Positions 23,373-36,870 of a DNA stretch of 64,000 nt are shown here, one piece after another. A model generated the notes under the pieces. That model was not told the origin of the DNA, ran no database searches, and saw only the letters and a list, made by a program, of their open reading frames with translations. The translations under genes and the position numbers were made by a program. The stretch spans positions 28,411,093-28,475,092 of the forward strand of contig NC_081542.1 in NCBI RefSeq assembly GCF_901000735.1, read 5' to 3'. This DNA is from Corylus avellana (lineage: Eukaryota > Streptophyta > Magnoliopsida > Fagales > Betulaceae). Within the stretch, counting starts at the first letter, position 1. Every line of letters begins with the position of its first letter.

Positions 23373-26300
23373 GACAGTTGGAACTGGTGAAGGAAAAGAG
23401 ACCCACAATGGTGTTCTTGATGGAAACCTGTTTACAAGCTCATAGGGTTGAACGGGTAAAGTTGAAGTTGGGTTTTCATAATGTTTTTGCGATTGACAGT
23501 GTGGGACGAAGCGGGGGTCTAGCAATGCTATGGTTGGATGATTGGAATGTAGAGATCCAAAATTATAGTAGACGTCATATAAATGCGATAGTGACCTCCT
23601 CGGATGTAGATGCCCAACCTTGGAAATTTACTGGGTTTTATGGGCACCCAGAGGTTTGTAAAAGGAAGGAGTCCTGGAATCTTCTGAGATATCTTAAACG
23701 TTTTTCACCCTCACCATGGCTCTGTGTGGGGGATTTTAATGAGATATTGATGGCTGCCGAGAAGTTTGGGTTGGTCAGGAAGGCTTTGTGGCAGATGGTG
23801 GATTTTCGGCACACTGTGGATTTCTGTCAGTTGCATGATCTGGGGTATTCAGGGCCTTTTTTCACATGGAGCAATAAAAGAGAAGAACCACATTTTATTC
23901 AAGAGCGGCTGGATCGTGCTATGGCAAATGCTGATTGGATGGGATTATATCCGCATTTATTTGTGGAAATATTGGCTGCAAGGAGCTCAGATCACGCTCC
24001 AGTTTTGGTGACATTGAAAATGCAATCTCGGAGAAATAGGAGGACATCTAGGCGTGTGGCTTATGAAGCTGGGTGGGGAAAATCACTTGAACACCGTAAG
24101 GTGATAACCCAAGTATGGAAGGAGAAAGCCAAAAATATGGATGGATGGATGGCAGTGAAGAGGAAAATTGGAATTTGTCAAAAAGTTTTTTCTAGGTGGC
24201 AATGGGTGGAGAAAAACCCAACTGATAAACTCATTCAAGACAAAACAGAGATCCTCAAATCAATGCAAATGTCAGTGGGGCACCCAAATACCAATCAGAT
24301 TAATTTCCTCCAAAAAGAAGTGAATGACCTTATTGAGTCCGAAGATTTGAAATGGAGGCAACGTGCGAAGGAGCATTGGTTGAGGTATGGTGACAAAAAT
24401 TCTAAATTTTTCCATGCAAGTGTTGCTCAAAGGAGACGTGTGAACATGATTAATAATATTATTGACGAAAGGGGACAGCAGTGTGTTACTCCTGAGGCCA
24501 TTGCAGAGGGTTTCACCAAATATTACCAGAATTTGTTCACAACATCCTCCCCTGTAGGTGTAGTGGATTACTTGGCTGAATGCAGTGTAGCGTGACAAGC
24601 GAAATGAATGCGAGATTAGTTAGGGATTCACAGTGGATGAGTTTAGTGTAGCTTTGGCTCAAATGGCTCCCTTAAAATCTCCCGGGCCAGATGGTTTGCC
24701 AGCTTGTTTTTTCCAAGATAATTGGAGTTCTATTGGTACTGAGGTATGCGATACTTTGTCTAATTTTTTCAGAACGGGTATTTTAGATGAGGATGTCAAT
24801 TTTACCCATATTGTATTGATTCCTAAGATCAAAAATCCCTCACATGTTTCTCAGTTTAGGCCTATAAGTCTTTGTAATATTCTTTACAAAATTATTGCAA
24901 AGACTTTGGCGAATAGATTGAAACCCATTTTGAATCATATTATCTCCATATCCCAAAGTGCGTTCATTCCAGGTCGACTTATTTCGGATAATGTGTTGGT
25001 AGCTTACGAAACTCTCCATACCATGCATTCACGTATGTGGGGGAAGGTGGGGTACATGGCATTCAAGTTGGATATGAGTAAAGCCTATGACCGAGTTGAA
25101 TGGTGTTTTCTTGAGGAGGTGATGAGGAGGTTGGGGTTTGATGATAGATGGGTCCGATTGGTTATGCAGTGTGTTTCTACGGTCAAATATTCTATTATTG
25201 TTAATGGGGAGCCGGAAGGATGTATTAGGCCAACACGGGGAATAAGACAAGGAGATCCTTTATCCCCGTATTTATTTATTCTGTGTGCAGAGGCGTTAAG
25301 TCGCCAACTTGGGAGAGCTGAAGAGGCAGGCTTGTTCAGGGGCGTCCCTACTTCTCCTAGGGGACCCAGGCTGACTCATTTATTTTTTGCAGACGACAGT
25401 TTGTTGTTCTGCAAAGCTACCTCTCAGGCTTGGAATCACTTGACTTCTCTTTTAGAAGGGTATGAAGAGGCCTCGGGACAACGATTGAATAGAGCTAAGA
25501 CATCAATATTCTTTAGCCGCAATACAAGTGTGGAGGTGAGGGAGGCTTTAATCCAACTAGCAGGTATCCCTGAGGCTCAATGATATGATACGTATTTGGG
25601 GCTTCCTGCGTTGGTTGGTAAATCTCGTATTAGAGAATTCCAAATCCTAACAGATAAAGTGCGAAAACGTGTCAATGATTGGAAGGTAAAATTTCTTTCC
25701 CAAGCTGGGAAGGAGGTATTGTTGAAGGCGGTGGTACAAGCTATTCCTACATACAGTATGAGTATTTTCTTGTTGCCGAAAACTTTATGTAAGGAACTTA
25801 ATGGAATCATGCAGAAGTTCTGGTGGGGGCATAAGGAAAATGATAAAAAAATCCATTGGATGAGTTGGGATAAGATGGGAGCGTCGAAGGCACAAGGAGG
25901 GATGGGCTTCCGTGATATTACGAGCTTTAACAAGGCCATGCTGGCGAAGCAAGGCTGGCGTATATTGAAAAACCCAGATAGTTTGGTAGCAAGAATTTTA
26001 AGAGGCAAATATTATCATCATGGATCTTTTTTGGAGGCAACTGTAGGGAGTAGGCCTTCTCTGGCATGGCGCAGTATTCTATCGACTATGAACCTGCTTA
26101 AGGCTGGTTTGATGTGGAGGGTGGGAGATGGTAAGTCAATCCGGGTTTTGGGGGAGCAGTGGATACCAATACCGTCAACCTTCAAAGTACAATCTCCTTG
26201 TCAAGGGTTACCTGCAGATGCTCGGGTGAGTGATTTGATAGATCCTGTCAGCCGTGGGTGGAACACAACTCTCATTCGAGACACTTTCTGGGAAGAAGAG

Positions 26301-27533
26301 GCGAAGGTAATTTGCAGTTTACCTCTAAGCAGATATAACCAGCAGGACCGAATGGTTTGGGGGAAAACAAAAAATGGGGATTTCTCGGTTCGTAGCGCTT
26401 ATTTTTTGGAGAAGGAAAGGAATGGTTTAAAGAATGGGGAAGGGTCTAGTGCTCCTGTCTGTAATGAAATATGGAAGAAAATATGGGCTTTGCTAGTACC
26501 GAATCCAACAAAGGTTTTTTTGTGGAGAGCTTGTAACATTATCTTACCTACTAAAGATAACATGAGGAAAAGGGGTGTTGTGTCTGATGATATTTGTATG
26601 TTTTGTTGTTCAGAGAAGGAATCGATAGTTCATGTCCTATGGGAATGCCCAGCAGCTCAGGATGTCTGGGGGGTTAGTGGACGGTCATTACAGAAAATTT
26701 CATTTACAAGTCTTACCTTTCGGGATCTTCTTTTATTTTTGGTATCACGATGCAGTACAGAGGAGATGGCACTGGTTGGGGTTATTACAAAAGGAATTTG
26801 GCACAGACGAAATACAGTAGTTCATGGGGGTGTTTTTTTGCATCCCAATGCCGTTGTTAGAGAAGCAGTGGTTTATTTACAACAGTACAATGATTCTTTG
26901 GAGAGAAGAGAGGAAACTGTGCATAGTGTTCCAATTCATAGATCTATTCGTTGGAAGAACCCACCTGCTGGTTTTTTCAAAGCTAACTGGGATGTAGCTC
27001 TACGAAAGGAGTATAACTGGATGGGATTTGGGGTTGTTGTAAGAGATCATGAAGGTTTGGTTTGTGCAGCTCTTAGTAAGGCAATGGATGGATGCCCAGA
27101 CCCTACAACGGCGGAAGCTATGGGTGCTTTATGTGCGATGGAATTTTGTCGTGATTTGGGGTTACAAGACTTGATTCTGGAAGGGCATTCGAAGGTGGTA
27201 GTTATGGCTTTGAAGAATAATGGTCCTAATTGGTGTAGCTACGGGCAGGTGATCAGTGATATTGTTGAAGTGGCCCATGGTTTTCGCAGTTGGACAGTTG
27301 AGCACGTGAGCAGGGAAGTCAATTATGCAGCTCATAAAATGGGTCAAAGGGCAGTCCAAGGAAACATAGAAGAAATATGGATGGAGGAAGTCCCTTGTTT
27401 TATTCAAGATGTAATTACATTAGAGCTTTTGGCTCTATCTGTTTAGAGTGTTTTTTTACACTCTAGATTATTTTGTTATGAATGAATGAATGCAGATGTT
27501 ATTATCAAAAAAAAAAAAAAAAAAATATCTTCG
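23361..27533 (+). mobile_element. L1-type LINE, 5'-truncated, with 12-bp target-site duplication
   Basis: Element 23373-27521, flanked by AAAATATCTTCG at 23361-23372 and 27522-27533, with a poly-A tail. The empty site survives upstream of B2 at 43523-43534. ORF2 parts in order: AP endonuclease (GGLAMLWL, GDFNEIL, SDHAP), reverse transcriptase (FRPISLCNILYKIIAK, SAFIPGRLISDN, DMSKAYDRVEW, GIRQGDPLSPYLF, active-site FADD), a zinc-binding region (CMFCCSEKESIVHVLWECP) and RNase H (ANWDVALRKEYNWMGFGVVV). ORF1 and the start of the endonuclease are missing by truncation. Two frameshifts (about 24592 and 24628) and one in-frame TGA at 25581-25583, probably from CGA, break ORF2. A fairly young but inactive copy. 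Confidence 0.95.
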
Positions 27534-28628
27534 TTATCCAGGTGTGTGGGCAAAATATCTCATTATCCACGTTGACCCAAAAAGTACGTCAATCGTCTGG
27601 TTATCACAAAACCTCATGGTAAGGCCAACTTTATCACGTGCATCTCTCAAAAAAGGGTTACATCTAGGTTTTTATTTTTTATTGTGGTCAAAATATCTCA
27701 TTACTGCTTACCAACCGTCTATTGACTTTCGGTTGTCAGCAATCGAAATAAAAATTTATATCAATGTCAGTAATTTGAACCTAACTGAAAACGACTTAAT
27801 CGAAAACTTAGTCGCCAAAGTATAATAGGGCAGCGTCCTAACAATATTAATCGGTTCTCATTTAATTTTTTTTCCTAATTTCCTTTATTTGGATAAAAAA
27901 AAAATCAATCGGTTCTCACTTAATTTTATATATATTAGTAACAATTTTTAATAATATAAGATAATTAATATGTTAAGAGTGCTTATAAACATATCCAATA
28001 AACACTTGTTTAGCCCTAACAGAATCATTTGGGCCCAACAACGATTAATTTGGCCCACAAAGAAATTTTATTTTTTTGTATGTTCAAGTTCAAAACAATT
28101 TGGGCCTCTAAAAGTTCAGTATCCTGATCAATGTAAAGAACGTGATAAGCTAGCGAGCCTATATATTACCAGTGGTGCACATTTCCCGCTTCGAAACCAC
28201 ACTCTTCAGATAGAGATTTCTGCGCCGGTCACCGGAGAACCTCTCAGATAAGCCCGGTCTCTCTCTTGAATCATTGAAAGTTTAGATTCCAATATAATTT
28301 TTGTAAATTTTTTTTCGAATAATTAATTGATTCCTGGGGATTCATCTAACACTTCATAGTCAATGGATTACGTTAAATGATTAATTTATTTTTGTTAAAT
28401 AAGTTTTTTTTATTATTATTTTAATTTTTTGCGTGCTTTGTATGGTTTAGCGTTGTTTTATAAACAAAATTTCCATACTCTGCTTCAAACAAGCTTCATT
28501 TTCTCCAATTTTTTCTCTCTCTCTCTCTCTCTGTTTCCGGGCAACCAAACAGGGGGATTTGTAACAGGATTTTATCTTGAATTTTGTTTTCCGGATCTAA
28601 TATTTTTTGTGGTGGTGATCAAGGCAGA
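27534..28628 (+). promoter_or_regulatory. Proximal upstream region and leader of B1
   Basis: Very close match to 43535-44555 upstream of B2. A TATA-box-like TATATATT lies at 28160-28167 (B2: 44101-44108), then CT-rich leader DNA with a CT microsatellite near 28515-28532 that is much shorter in B2. I place transcription start at about 28190-28200 by inference. The LINE lies about 1.1 kb before the ATG and displaces only the distal upstream DNA. Confidence 0.6.
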
Positions 28629-31600
28629 ATGGGAGGAATGGACGGCGGGGATGAAGGGATTAGGAGGAGGGGGTGCTCGTGCGCGAAGAGCGATTTTCTA
28701 CCCGAGGAATCGTTTCGGAGCTGGGGCAACTACGGGAAGGCATTGATGGAGACTCCGATGAGGCTGAAGGATCGGATCGTGACCCGCTCCATGGACCACA
28801 CGGAGCTCGTGGAGGTCAAGGCTCGAAGCCATAACGAGATGAAGAAGACGCTCAACTGGTGGGACCTCATGTGGTTCGGCATCGGCGCGGTCATCGGCGC
28901 CGGCATCTTCGTCCTCACCGGCCTCGAGGCCCGCGAACACGCTGGCCCCGCCGTCGTCTTGTCCTACGTCGTCTCCGGCGTCTCGGCTTTGCTCTCCGTC
29001 TTCTGCTACACCGAATTCGCCGTGGAGATCCCCGTAGCCGGTACGTACCCAGAGCATAATAATTATTGTAGTGTTCTTTTTTTTCTAATTTTAAGATAAT
29101 CACCAAAATTATGACAGTTTAGCGCCGCCTAACAAACCAAAAACAAAAAGAGAAATAAAAAATAAAAAATATTGCAGCCGTTCGATTAAAAAATTCAAAC
29201 AATTGACTTATTGGCTGACGACTGAGATGGAATGGAAATGCTAATAATAAAATATCTCCCTCAGATTCTGCTGGTCAATGGCATAAGTTCTAGTCAACGA
29301 AGTCAGGCTAGGATTAGAGTGTAGAAAAGTCCCGGCTGGCCCTTCTAGACTTCTAGTATACCTTTTTTTTTTTCAATAATTTATTTTTGCAAATTCAATA
29401 AATTTTTCATTTAATTTATAAACCCAAAATGATTTTTATTATTATTTTTTTCTTAATTTTTTAAGCATGTTACACAACTATTTTTTATAAAAAATATAAT
29501 ATTTAATAGAAGATGAATAATTCACGTCAATATTTTTTTTCTTCTTTTTTCATCTTATTTTACAAATTTAATATATTCATCATTAAATTTGTAGACTCAT
29601 GTGGACTCTACACAAATTTAATAGGATATTGTTAAAAATATAATGAATTATGTCATTTTTCTTTAGTAGACTCTCATACAAGTACAATCGTCATACTCAT
29701 ACAACTATGATGACGTGGTAATGAATATCAGCCATTAATTTTTATTTTTACAAGACCTTGTTGATCCAAATATTGAGTTTTACAGTCACATCATCAAAGT
29801 TGTATGACAGTCGTATAATAATTTACTAAATATCATAATTCTTTTTACAAATTCAATCAATCAGCCATTAAATTTGTGAATTTGTGTGGATCCCACATAA
29901 ATTAAATAGTAAATTCATCTATTCACTATAAAAATGGTTAAAATGATTGAAAAAAATAATAAATTATATCATTTTTCTTTATTTTTACCCATTTTTATTG
30001 AGTTTTTTTGTTTTTTAATGGTTGATTATGCCAGTTGTTTAAGGCCTAACGTGGTTCCACATATTTGGGGGCCGCACTTGAATTGATACGTAGAAACTGC
30101 ACATATTGCAAAACCCAATGGTTCCTGACTTCCTGAATTCTAGTTAGACTTGATGGTTAGGTCAATTAATCACTGTTTATAAATTTAAATATAAATATAA
30201 ATTTATGAAGAGTGTTTTAAAAAAATTATATTAAATTTGTCAAATTTTTTTTTTTTCCAAAGGAAAAAGTTTCAAGAAAAAAAAAAAAGAGTTTAGATCA
30301 CGTGTAGTTGATTTTAGTACACAACTAATTAAATCTTATTCTTTTGTATTATCATTTTATCAATTAGAGATTATCACATTACTTCATAAAAGAAATTGTA
30401 ACACATGATAATAACTATTGGTTGCATCTCTTCCCCAACTAGACTGCCTTGAAGTCATTAGGATGTGCTAATTTATGTGCACACTATATTGTCAAATGGG
30501 CCGCTTCGAAGCTAGTGTTTGAAAGTATTTATAATCATTTTCTCATTTTATGTTTCTTTGTGTTTTAGGAGCGGAAAATATCATCCCTTGTAACCCCTTT
30601 TTATTATATTAAAAATAAAAACTATTGGTTGCATACTTAATTCTTTCCCTTTCAGGTGGATCATTTGCCTACCTAAGGGTAGAGCTCGGCGACTTCATGG
30701 CCTTCATTGCCGCTGGCAACATCTTGCTAGAGTACGTTATTGGTGGAGCAGCCGTTGCCCGTTCCTGGACATCCTACTTCGCCACACTTTGCAACCACAA
30801 GCCAAACGATTTCCGCATTGTAGCCCATGGTCTCTCAGAAGACTACAAATATCTTGACCCCATAGCCATTGTCGTCATTGCCGCCATTTGTGTCCTTGCA
30901 GTCCTCAGCACTAAGGGCTCTTCGCGTTTCAATTACATTGCATCCATCTTCCATGTTGTCGTCATTCTCTTCATCATCGTCGCCGGCCTTATTAAAGCCG
31001 ATACAAAGAATTACACCCCATTTGCCCCTTTTGAAGCCCGTGGCATCTTCAAGGCATCAGCAGTGCTTTTCTTCGCTTATGTTGGATTTGATGCTGTCTC
31101 AACCATGGCTGAGGAGACAAAGAATCCCGCTCGGGATATCCCCATTGGTCTTGTAGGCTCAATGGTGATTACTACATTGGCATATTGTTTACTAGCGGTG
31201 ACATTATGCCTTATGCAGTCATACAAAACCCTCGACGTGGATGCTCCATTTTCGGTAATGTTAAATTTTCATTTATTACAAAAGTTTAAGTTGATAAGAA
31301 ATAATTAATTTAATCTTTTAATTTAGAGTAGTGATATTTAGTAAATTGTTATATGACTTTCATGCAACTAGGATGATGCAGCAATGAAAATTAAACTTTG
31401 GATCAACAAGGGCTTTGTAAGGAAAAAAAAAAAAATCAAGAGTAAAGTTTACATATCCCCTCAAACTATCACTTAATTGACAATGTCTCTCTCAAACTAC
31501 CAAAACATTGTCAATGTCCTCCTTAAGGCTAGCAAAAGGATAAAAATGCCCATATGTATTTCTTAATAAGACAAAAATACCCATATAAATTCAAAAAAAA

Positions 31601-33127
31601 AAAAAAAAAAATTAATTAATTTAAAAATAAAAATAAAAATAAAAACGGAAATTTTAATTTAAAAAGAACGATTTTTTTTTTAAACGAAAATTTTTAATTT
31701 TTTTAAACGATTTTTTTTAAATGATTTTTTTAAACAGAAATTTTTATTTAAAAGCAACATTTTTTTTTAAAAAAACAAAAAAATTGTTTTAGAAAACGAA
31801 AATTGTTACTTTTTTAAAACATAAATTTTTATTTTAAGAATTTATTAAAAAAACATTTTTTATAACAAAAAAAATCTAAATTTTTTAATTTTTTCTTATA
31901 GAAAGGATTTGTTTTTTAAATTTTAATTTGCCACCCTTTGGATTTTTTTTTTTAATTTTTTTTTTGTTTTAGGTTTTTTCTAGAAGTTTTAGTATTTTTT
32001 TTTTTTTTATTTTACTAATGGTAGTTTCGTCTTTGGGACGAACATTGACAATTTTTGATAGTTTGAGGAGGACATTGTCAATTGGGTAGTCTACTAAATA
32101 GCATTTATTTTTAATTTATATTATAATAGTTATCCTCACATGTGGGCTCACCCAATTGGTGAAATATTTAATTAGCATTGGATGTGATTGATTGATTTTC
32201 AGTTCCACGTCTTCTCATTTGTATGCAATCTAATAGCATTTCTCTTTAATTAATTTATATTCTAACACTTATCCCTATTACATGTGGGCTCGCTTAACAC
32301 ATGAAATATTTAATTAATTAAAATGGAATGTGAATTAACATAGATAATGTTCAAATTCAAAACCTTTGGTTCTGATACTATATTAAATTAGTTCATAATC
32401 CACACAATGCGGGAAATTCTTCATTATAATTTAATTATAAAATTTAAAATCATTACACTTTTCATTATAGGTTAAAAAATACATTTATATCGTACATTTA
32501 ATGCAATCAAATAAACCTTCTCACCTCAGGTTCAATACTTAATTATCTCTTTGATGTTTTGAAAGTGTTTATATTCCTTTTCTACACAATTGTGAAATAA
32601 GTTTTTCCCTTTTTTCGCTTTCGAAAGTAGAAAAATTACTTTCAAAACATGCTTGAAAGTTCGAGTAAATAACACAAATGAAAAATAAATCACATAAAAC
32701 ATTCAAATGAATTAAAACATACTACCCTTAATTTTGGTTTAATTCATATAAATAAAAACTTGTTTAAATATTAGTTCTCATAGGAGTATATAGTTTAAAA
32801 TGAAAAAAAAAAAAAAAAAAAAAAACATCAAAGCATGAATAGAAAATTAGCAAGAATCTCTAATATTGTTGGTTTGATACCTATATATTAGATTTTAATA
32901 CAAATAAAACTCACAATTTTGAACATTCGAAAAAAATAAATAAATAAAAAAAATACAAAGCAAAAAAAAAATAAAAAATTGATGAATACAAAAATAAAAC
33001 AAAATTTTTCACTAAACATTTAAAGCAATGAAATAAATCATCTCACTCAACATTTTATAAAAGTTGTATTTGTAGTTATTAAATCACACTTAGAAAGTTG
33101 TACAATTGTTCTCTGATTTCTTCTTTT

Positions 33128-33161
<34 letters not shown>

Positions 33162-34028
33162 GAAATTCTATATGATTTTTTCTTTCTATATATGGTTTTT
33201 TAAGGGTTTTTAAGTAACATATTAACATGTATAGCTCGTATTGTAATTTAGTTTATATTCTAACAGGTAGCATTCGAAGCTGTTGGTTGGAGTTGGGCTA
33301 AGTATATAGTTGCTGCTGGTGCGTTGAAGGGGATGACGACTGTTTTGCTAGTGGGAGCTATCGGTCAGGCTCGATATCTCACACATATTGCACGAACCCA
33401 CATGTTGCCGCCATGGCTCGCCCATGTCAACGAGAGAACTGGAACACCCGTTAATGCCACGATCGTGATGCTCGTCGCCACAGCGATCATTGCCTTCTTC
33501 ACAAAGCTTGCTATTCTCGCCGACCTACTCTCTATCTCCACGTTGTTTATCTTCATGCTCGTTGCCGTTGCCCTTCTCGTGCGCCGGTATTATGTTAGCG
33601 GCGTGACAACTGAAACAAATCGTATAAAGCTCATTGTGTTTATTTTGCTAATAATTGGATCTTCCATTGGAACTGCTGCTTATTGGGCAGTTAGCGATGG
33701 GTGGGTTGGGTACGTAATAACCACCCCAATTTGGCTGATTGCAACCGTGGGGATTTGGCTTTTTGTTCCGCATGCAAGAGAGCCGAAACTTTGGGGGGTG
33801 CCATTGGTGCCATGGCTGCCATCGTTGTCCATCGCCATTAACATTTTCCTTCTTGGGTCAATAGACAAAGCATCTTTCGCAAGGTTCGGGGTGTGGACTT
33901 TGGTAATCTTTATTTACTATTTTGTCATTGGATTACATGCATCCTATGACACAGCCAAGGAATCTAGCAATGGCAAGGAGAGGAAGAATGTTGAAGAGGG
34001 TGGAGAAAATGTTAACATTGTGTGCTAG
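28629..34028 (+). CDS. CAT1: Cationic amino acid transporter, copy B1 (3 exons)
   Basis: Plasma-membrane importer of basic amino acids (APC superfamily, proton-coupled in plants). Exons 28629-29040, 30656-31254 and 33267-34028 join with GT-AG introns into 1773 bases, 590 codons; Arabidopsis CAT1 is of similar length. The N-terminus has RRRGCSCAKSDFLPEESF, characteristic of CAT1. IGAVIGAGIFVLTGLEA opens the first membrane helix and AEETKNPARDIPIGLVGSM is the conserved family loop. About 14 hydrophobic segments are expected. The tail is short and charged. The start at 28629 is supported by B2, where an in-frame TAA lies four codons upstream. Exon 1 is strikingly GC-rich against AT-rich introns. 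AATAAA at 34039-34044 is a likely polyadenylation signal. Intron 1 holds AT-rich MITE-like DNA; intron 2 holds a foldback element. Confidence 0.94.
31444..32090. repeat. Foldback element in B1 intron 2 (right end deleted)
   Basis: Left end AAAGTTTACATATCCCCTCA and inner blocks such as CATTGTCAATGTCCTCC are mirrored by GGAGGACATTGTCAATT near the right end, with an AT-rich TTTAAACGA centre. The B2 copy (47397-48100) keeps the outer right end that is missing here, so B1 has a deletion of some tens of bases. Confidence 0.7.
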
Positions 34029-35240
34029 AGGAGTTTGTAATAAATCATAAATGTGTGTAATGCATATGTGTACGTGTAGTTGATGTTCATAAATGTGTGT
34101 AAGTGTTTGTTGGTGAAGTGCTCATGCTTTCTACCATAATAAGGAAATAAGATTCACATACTTTTGGTAAATAGTAGCTGTACTGATAAAAAATTATCAG
34201 CAATGGAAATTCATTACAGCAGATAAATTGAAGAAATGAACTTGTTTTTGAAAGCTGTACACGACATATATAAGAACAAAAACAGTTTATATGAAATAAC
34301 AAGGCAACAAGATTTTGATTCAATTACTTTTAGGTGATGGCCATAAGTAAATGTCAGTTAGTAACAATGCCAAATTCTACTCTATAAAATTAAGAATAAA
34401 TTTATTTTCACAGCATAAAAATGGTGTTTGTCACAAATATTGCAAAGATACAAGTGCCTTTTGCTTGATAGATTTTCAAACATCCCATGACAAAAAAACA
34501 AAACAAACACACACAAGATATGAAGAAGTGGTTCTGTCTATAACCTACCTCCACAGATAAAATCTAAAGAGTTACATTATGTTCTTATTGCTTGATGTCT
34601 TTTACAATACATGATACTCCTATTTATAGGAGAATTGAGGTGGATAAGTTTGATAATCAAATCAAAATAATTTGATTACCATCAAATCAATTAAATTTGA
34701 TTAGAGGAGATTACAATCAATTACAATGAAATCAATTTGCCTAATATTCTCTAACAAGATACACACTACTGACACTAGAGAATTAATAATATTAAGGATT
34801 CAAGGAAAGTCCTTTCAAAAGTTCATCTCAAATTACCAATATAATGCGATCCAGTTAATAAACCCACATGCTTTTCAATCATTTTTTTTAAAAAAAAAAA
34901 TTTATTTTTAACATGCATCGACCACAGTACTATGGCGGGAAATCAGAATATTTACAATTGTATCTGAGATTTCAATGTCTTCCCTAGAATATCCGATGAA
35001 ATGAAGCAATCAACTGTTGATAGCTGAGTGATCAGAGTTCTGGGAATTTGAACAATACAGACTACAGTAATATCATATTCAAATCTAGCGATATCCGAAT
35101 ATATAGAATTACAAATTCTTCGCTTGAGATCACGAAGCAATTGTGATGAAATTATGAAGCAGTTGTTCTCTGTGCCATAATCTCAAGCATCCACTATGCT
35201 GGCATAGTTGATTGAGCTATTTAGGTTACTTTCACCTAGT
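34029..35240. other. 3' flank of B1, duplicated after B2
   Basis: Follows the B1 stop and matches 50091-51195 after B2 with few differences. B1 keeps the sequence ATATCCGAATATATAG at about 35092-35107, where B2 carries a copia LTR. No gene seen. Confidence 0.75.
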
Positions 35241-35243
35241 TGC

Positions 35244-35540
35244 AATGGCGGAGCCAGACAATTCATATTGTAGGTGTCGCTAAAATTTTTTGGAGTCCTA
35301 AAATTTTTTTCTACCCTAAAAAATTTGATAATTCACACAATATATGCATCACAAAAAAATATTTATAAAAATTCATAAATATGTGCTTAAATTGATATAT
35401 TAGAAATGTAACATGTTAGCACTATATCAAAAAGACAGAAATATCAAAAAAAAAAAAAAAGAGTGTCTAGAAATACACTTTACGGTCTCTTAGAAGTACA
35501 AAATCATCGAGTATCGAATCTAAATCGAAAAATCCATTTC
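35244..35540. repeat. Degraded relative of the hAT-like MITE at 52062
   Basis: Starts CAATGGCGGAGCCAG and shares CACTTTACGGTCTCTTAGAA and neighbouring blocks with 52062-52370. The right end is not recognisable, so it is probably truncated. Confidence 0.6.
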
Positions 35541-36410
35541 GATTTATATGCCTATGGGTTTTTCCACTTATGGATAACTAGACTCCATAGATACATACAT
35601 ATAGGTTTACTAACTTTTATTCAATTTTCTAGGCAACCAATGTCCAAACAGAAGATAATTAAACCAAAACAACAAAAAAATTACAAATAGAAAAGATAAA
35701 TATCAATAGGATATTTATAAGAGATTTAGGTCCAAAGGAATAAACCCTAGAAAAGATCCACTCACATCATTCATTGACTAATCCTACAACTATCATATTT
35801 CATGGATTGATTCAAATATTTTAACAATTTGTTGTTCGAATTATTAATAATTCGGACAATAAATATGAGAAGGTTTTTATAAGCTTAATTACCTGCCCAA
35901 TCAGACGAGTGGACAACTCAAAATTTGTTTAGACGTGTGAGCTCCATATTAGCTTTCTCATTTGTCGTCTATCTATCCATGTATTTCAATGATTTCTAGC
36001 ACAATTAATGGCAATGTAATTTGTTTGGTCATGGCAACCCAAGCTTGGAAAGGAATAGTGTCCTTAATCTTAACACAAGAACACAAGATGGGTGATAAGC
36101 TGTTGGGCTCTATATATATCATTCTAGCTCACAAATATTGCAAGAACATGTGAAAGTAACAATCAGAAGAGAAAAAAGAAAGATTATATATAATAAATAA
36201 GAAATAAATATATGATGAGCAAGGTTTTAGAACATACCCATCAACCAATTTTTCCTTTGGCCATTTCTAAGTTTCCTTCTATGGAGTACTGAAAGACACA
36301 GGGAGGTTTCTGTAATGGAGAAGAAAAATGGTATTTAAAGGGATGGTAGTTAGTCATGTATATCTACTTTCTTAAATTACTACACGGAGGTTAAAGACAC
36401 CTTGGACCAG

Positions 36411-36486
36411 GAGATTTGTTGTTCCTTTTTTTTTTTTTCTTTTTTTTCTTTTCTTTTTTTTGAAAGAGAGATTTGTTGTTCCTTTT
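36411..36486 (-). repeat. T-rich insertion between 19-bp direct repeats
   Basis: GAGATTTGTTGTTCCTTTT occurs at 36411-36429 and again from 36468 to 36486. Between lies a T-rich string ending TTTTGAAAGA, which on the minus strand reads as a retrotransposon-like A-rich tail. Likely a tail-only retroposition; slippage in the T-run is an alternative. Confidence 0.5.
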
Positions 36487-36870
36487 CTAATTTTATGGTC
36501 CTGTAAAGAGAATTACAATGAGAGCTAATTCTATCAGAATGTGGTGTAAAATTTTATTTTATAGCTTTTAATAGAAATTTGACACATAAGGTAAAAACAT
36601 CAAATATAATAAAAATAAAAAAATCGTATCTTTAATTCAAATTAATATCATGGACTTTTCCATTCATTCTAACCGAACACCCACCATCAAAACCCCACCC
36701 ACTTCTTAGCCCCCGACAGTTGAGTCTCTAATGGTTTTGTTGATGAGTATTTTGTTAAGAAAAAAAAATTATTTGGTGTGAAAGGTTATATTATTTTTTA
36801 GTATATCAAGCTTAGGTGTCTACTTTCTATTCAAGGGTGCAAAACACTCAGTTTAAACCATGACCTGATT

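Noticed and set aside
27970..28251. 93-codon frame conserved upstream of B1 and B2 (43911-44192)
   Set aside because: The whole upstream region is duplicated, so conservation is not evidence of coding. It spans the TATA-like box and the leader and has no family resemblance.
28698..29057. 119-codon antisense reading frame over B1 exon 1, repeated at 44625-44984 in B2
   Set aside because: It is the shadow of a GC-rich coding exon; its composition (Asp/Glu/Gly/Ala runs) and its identity in both copies follow from the sense strand alone.
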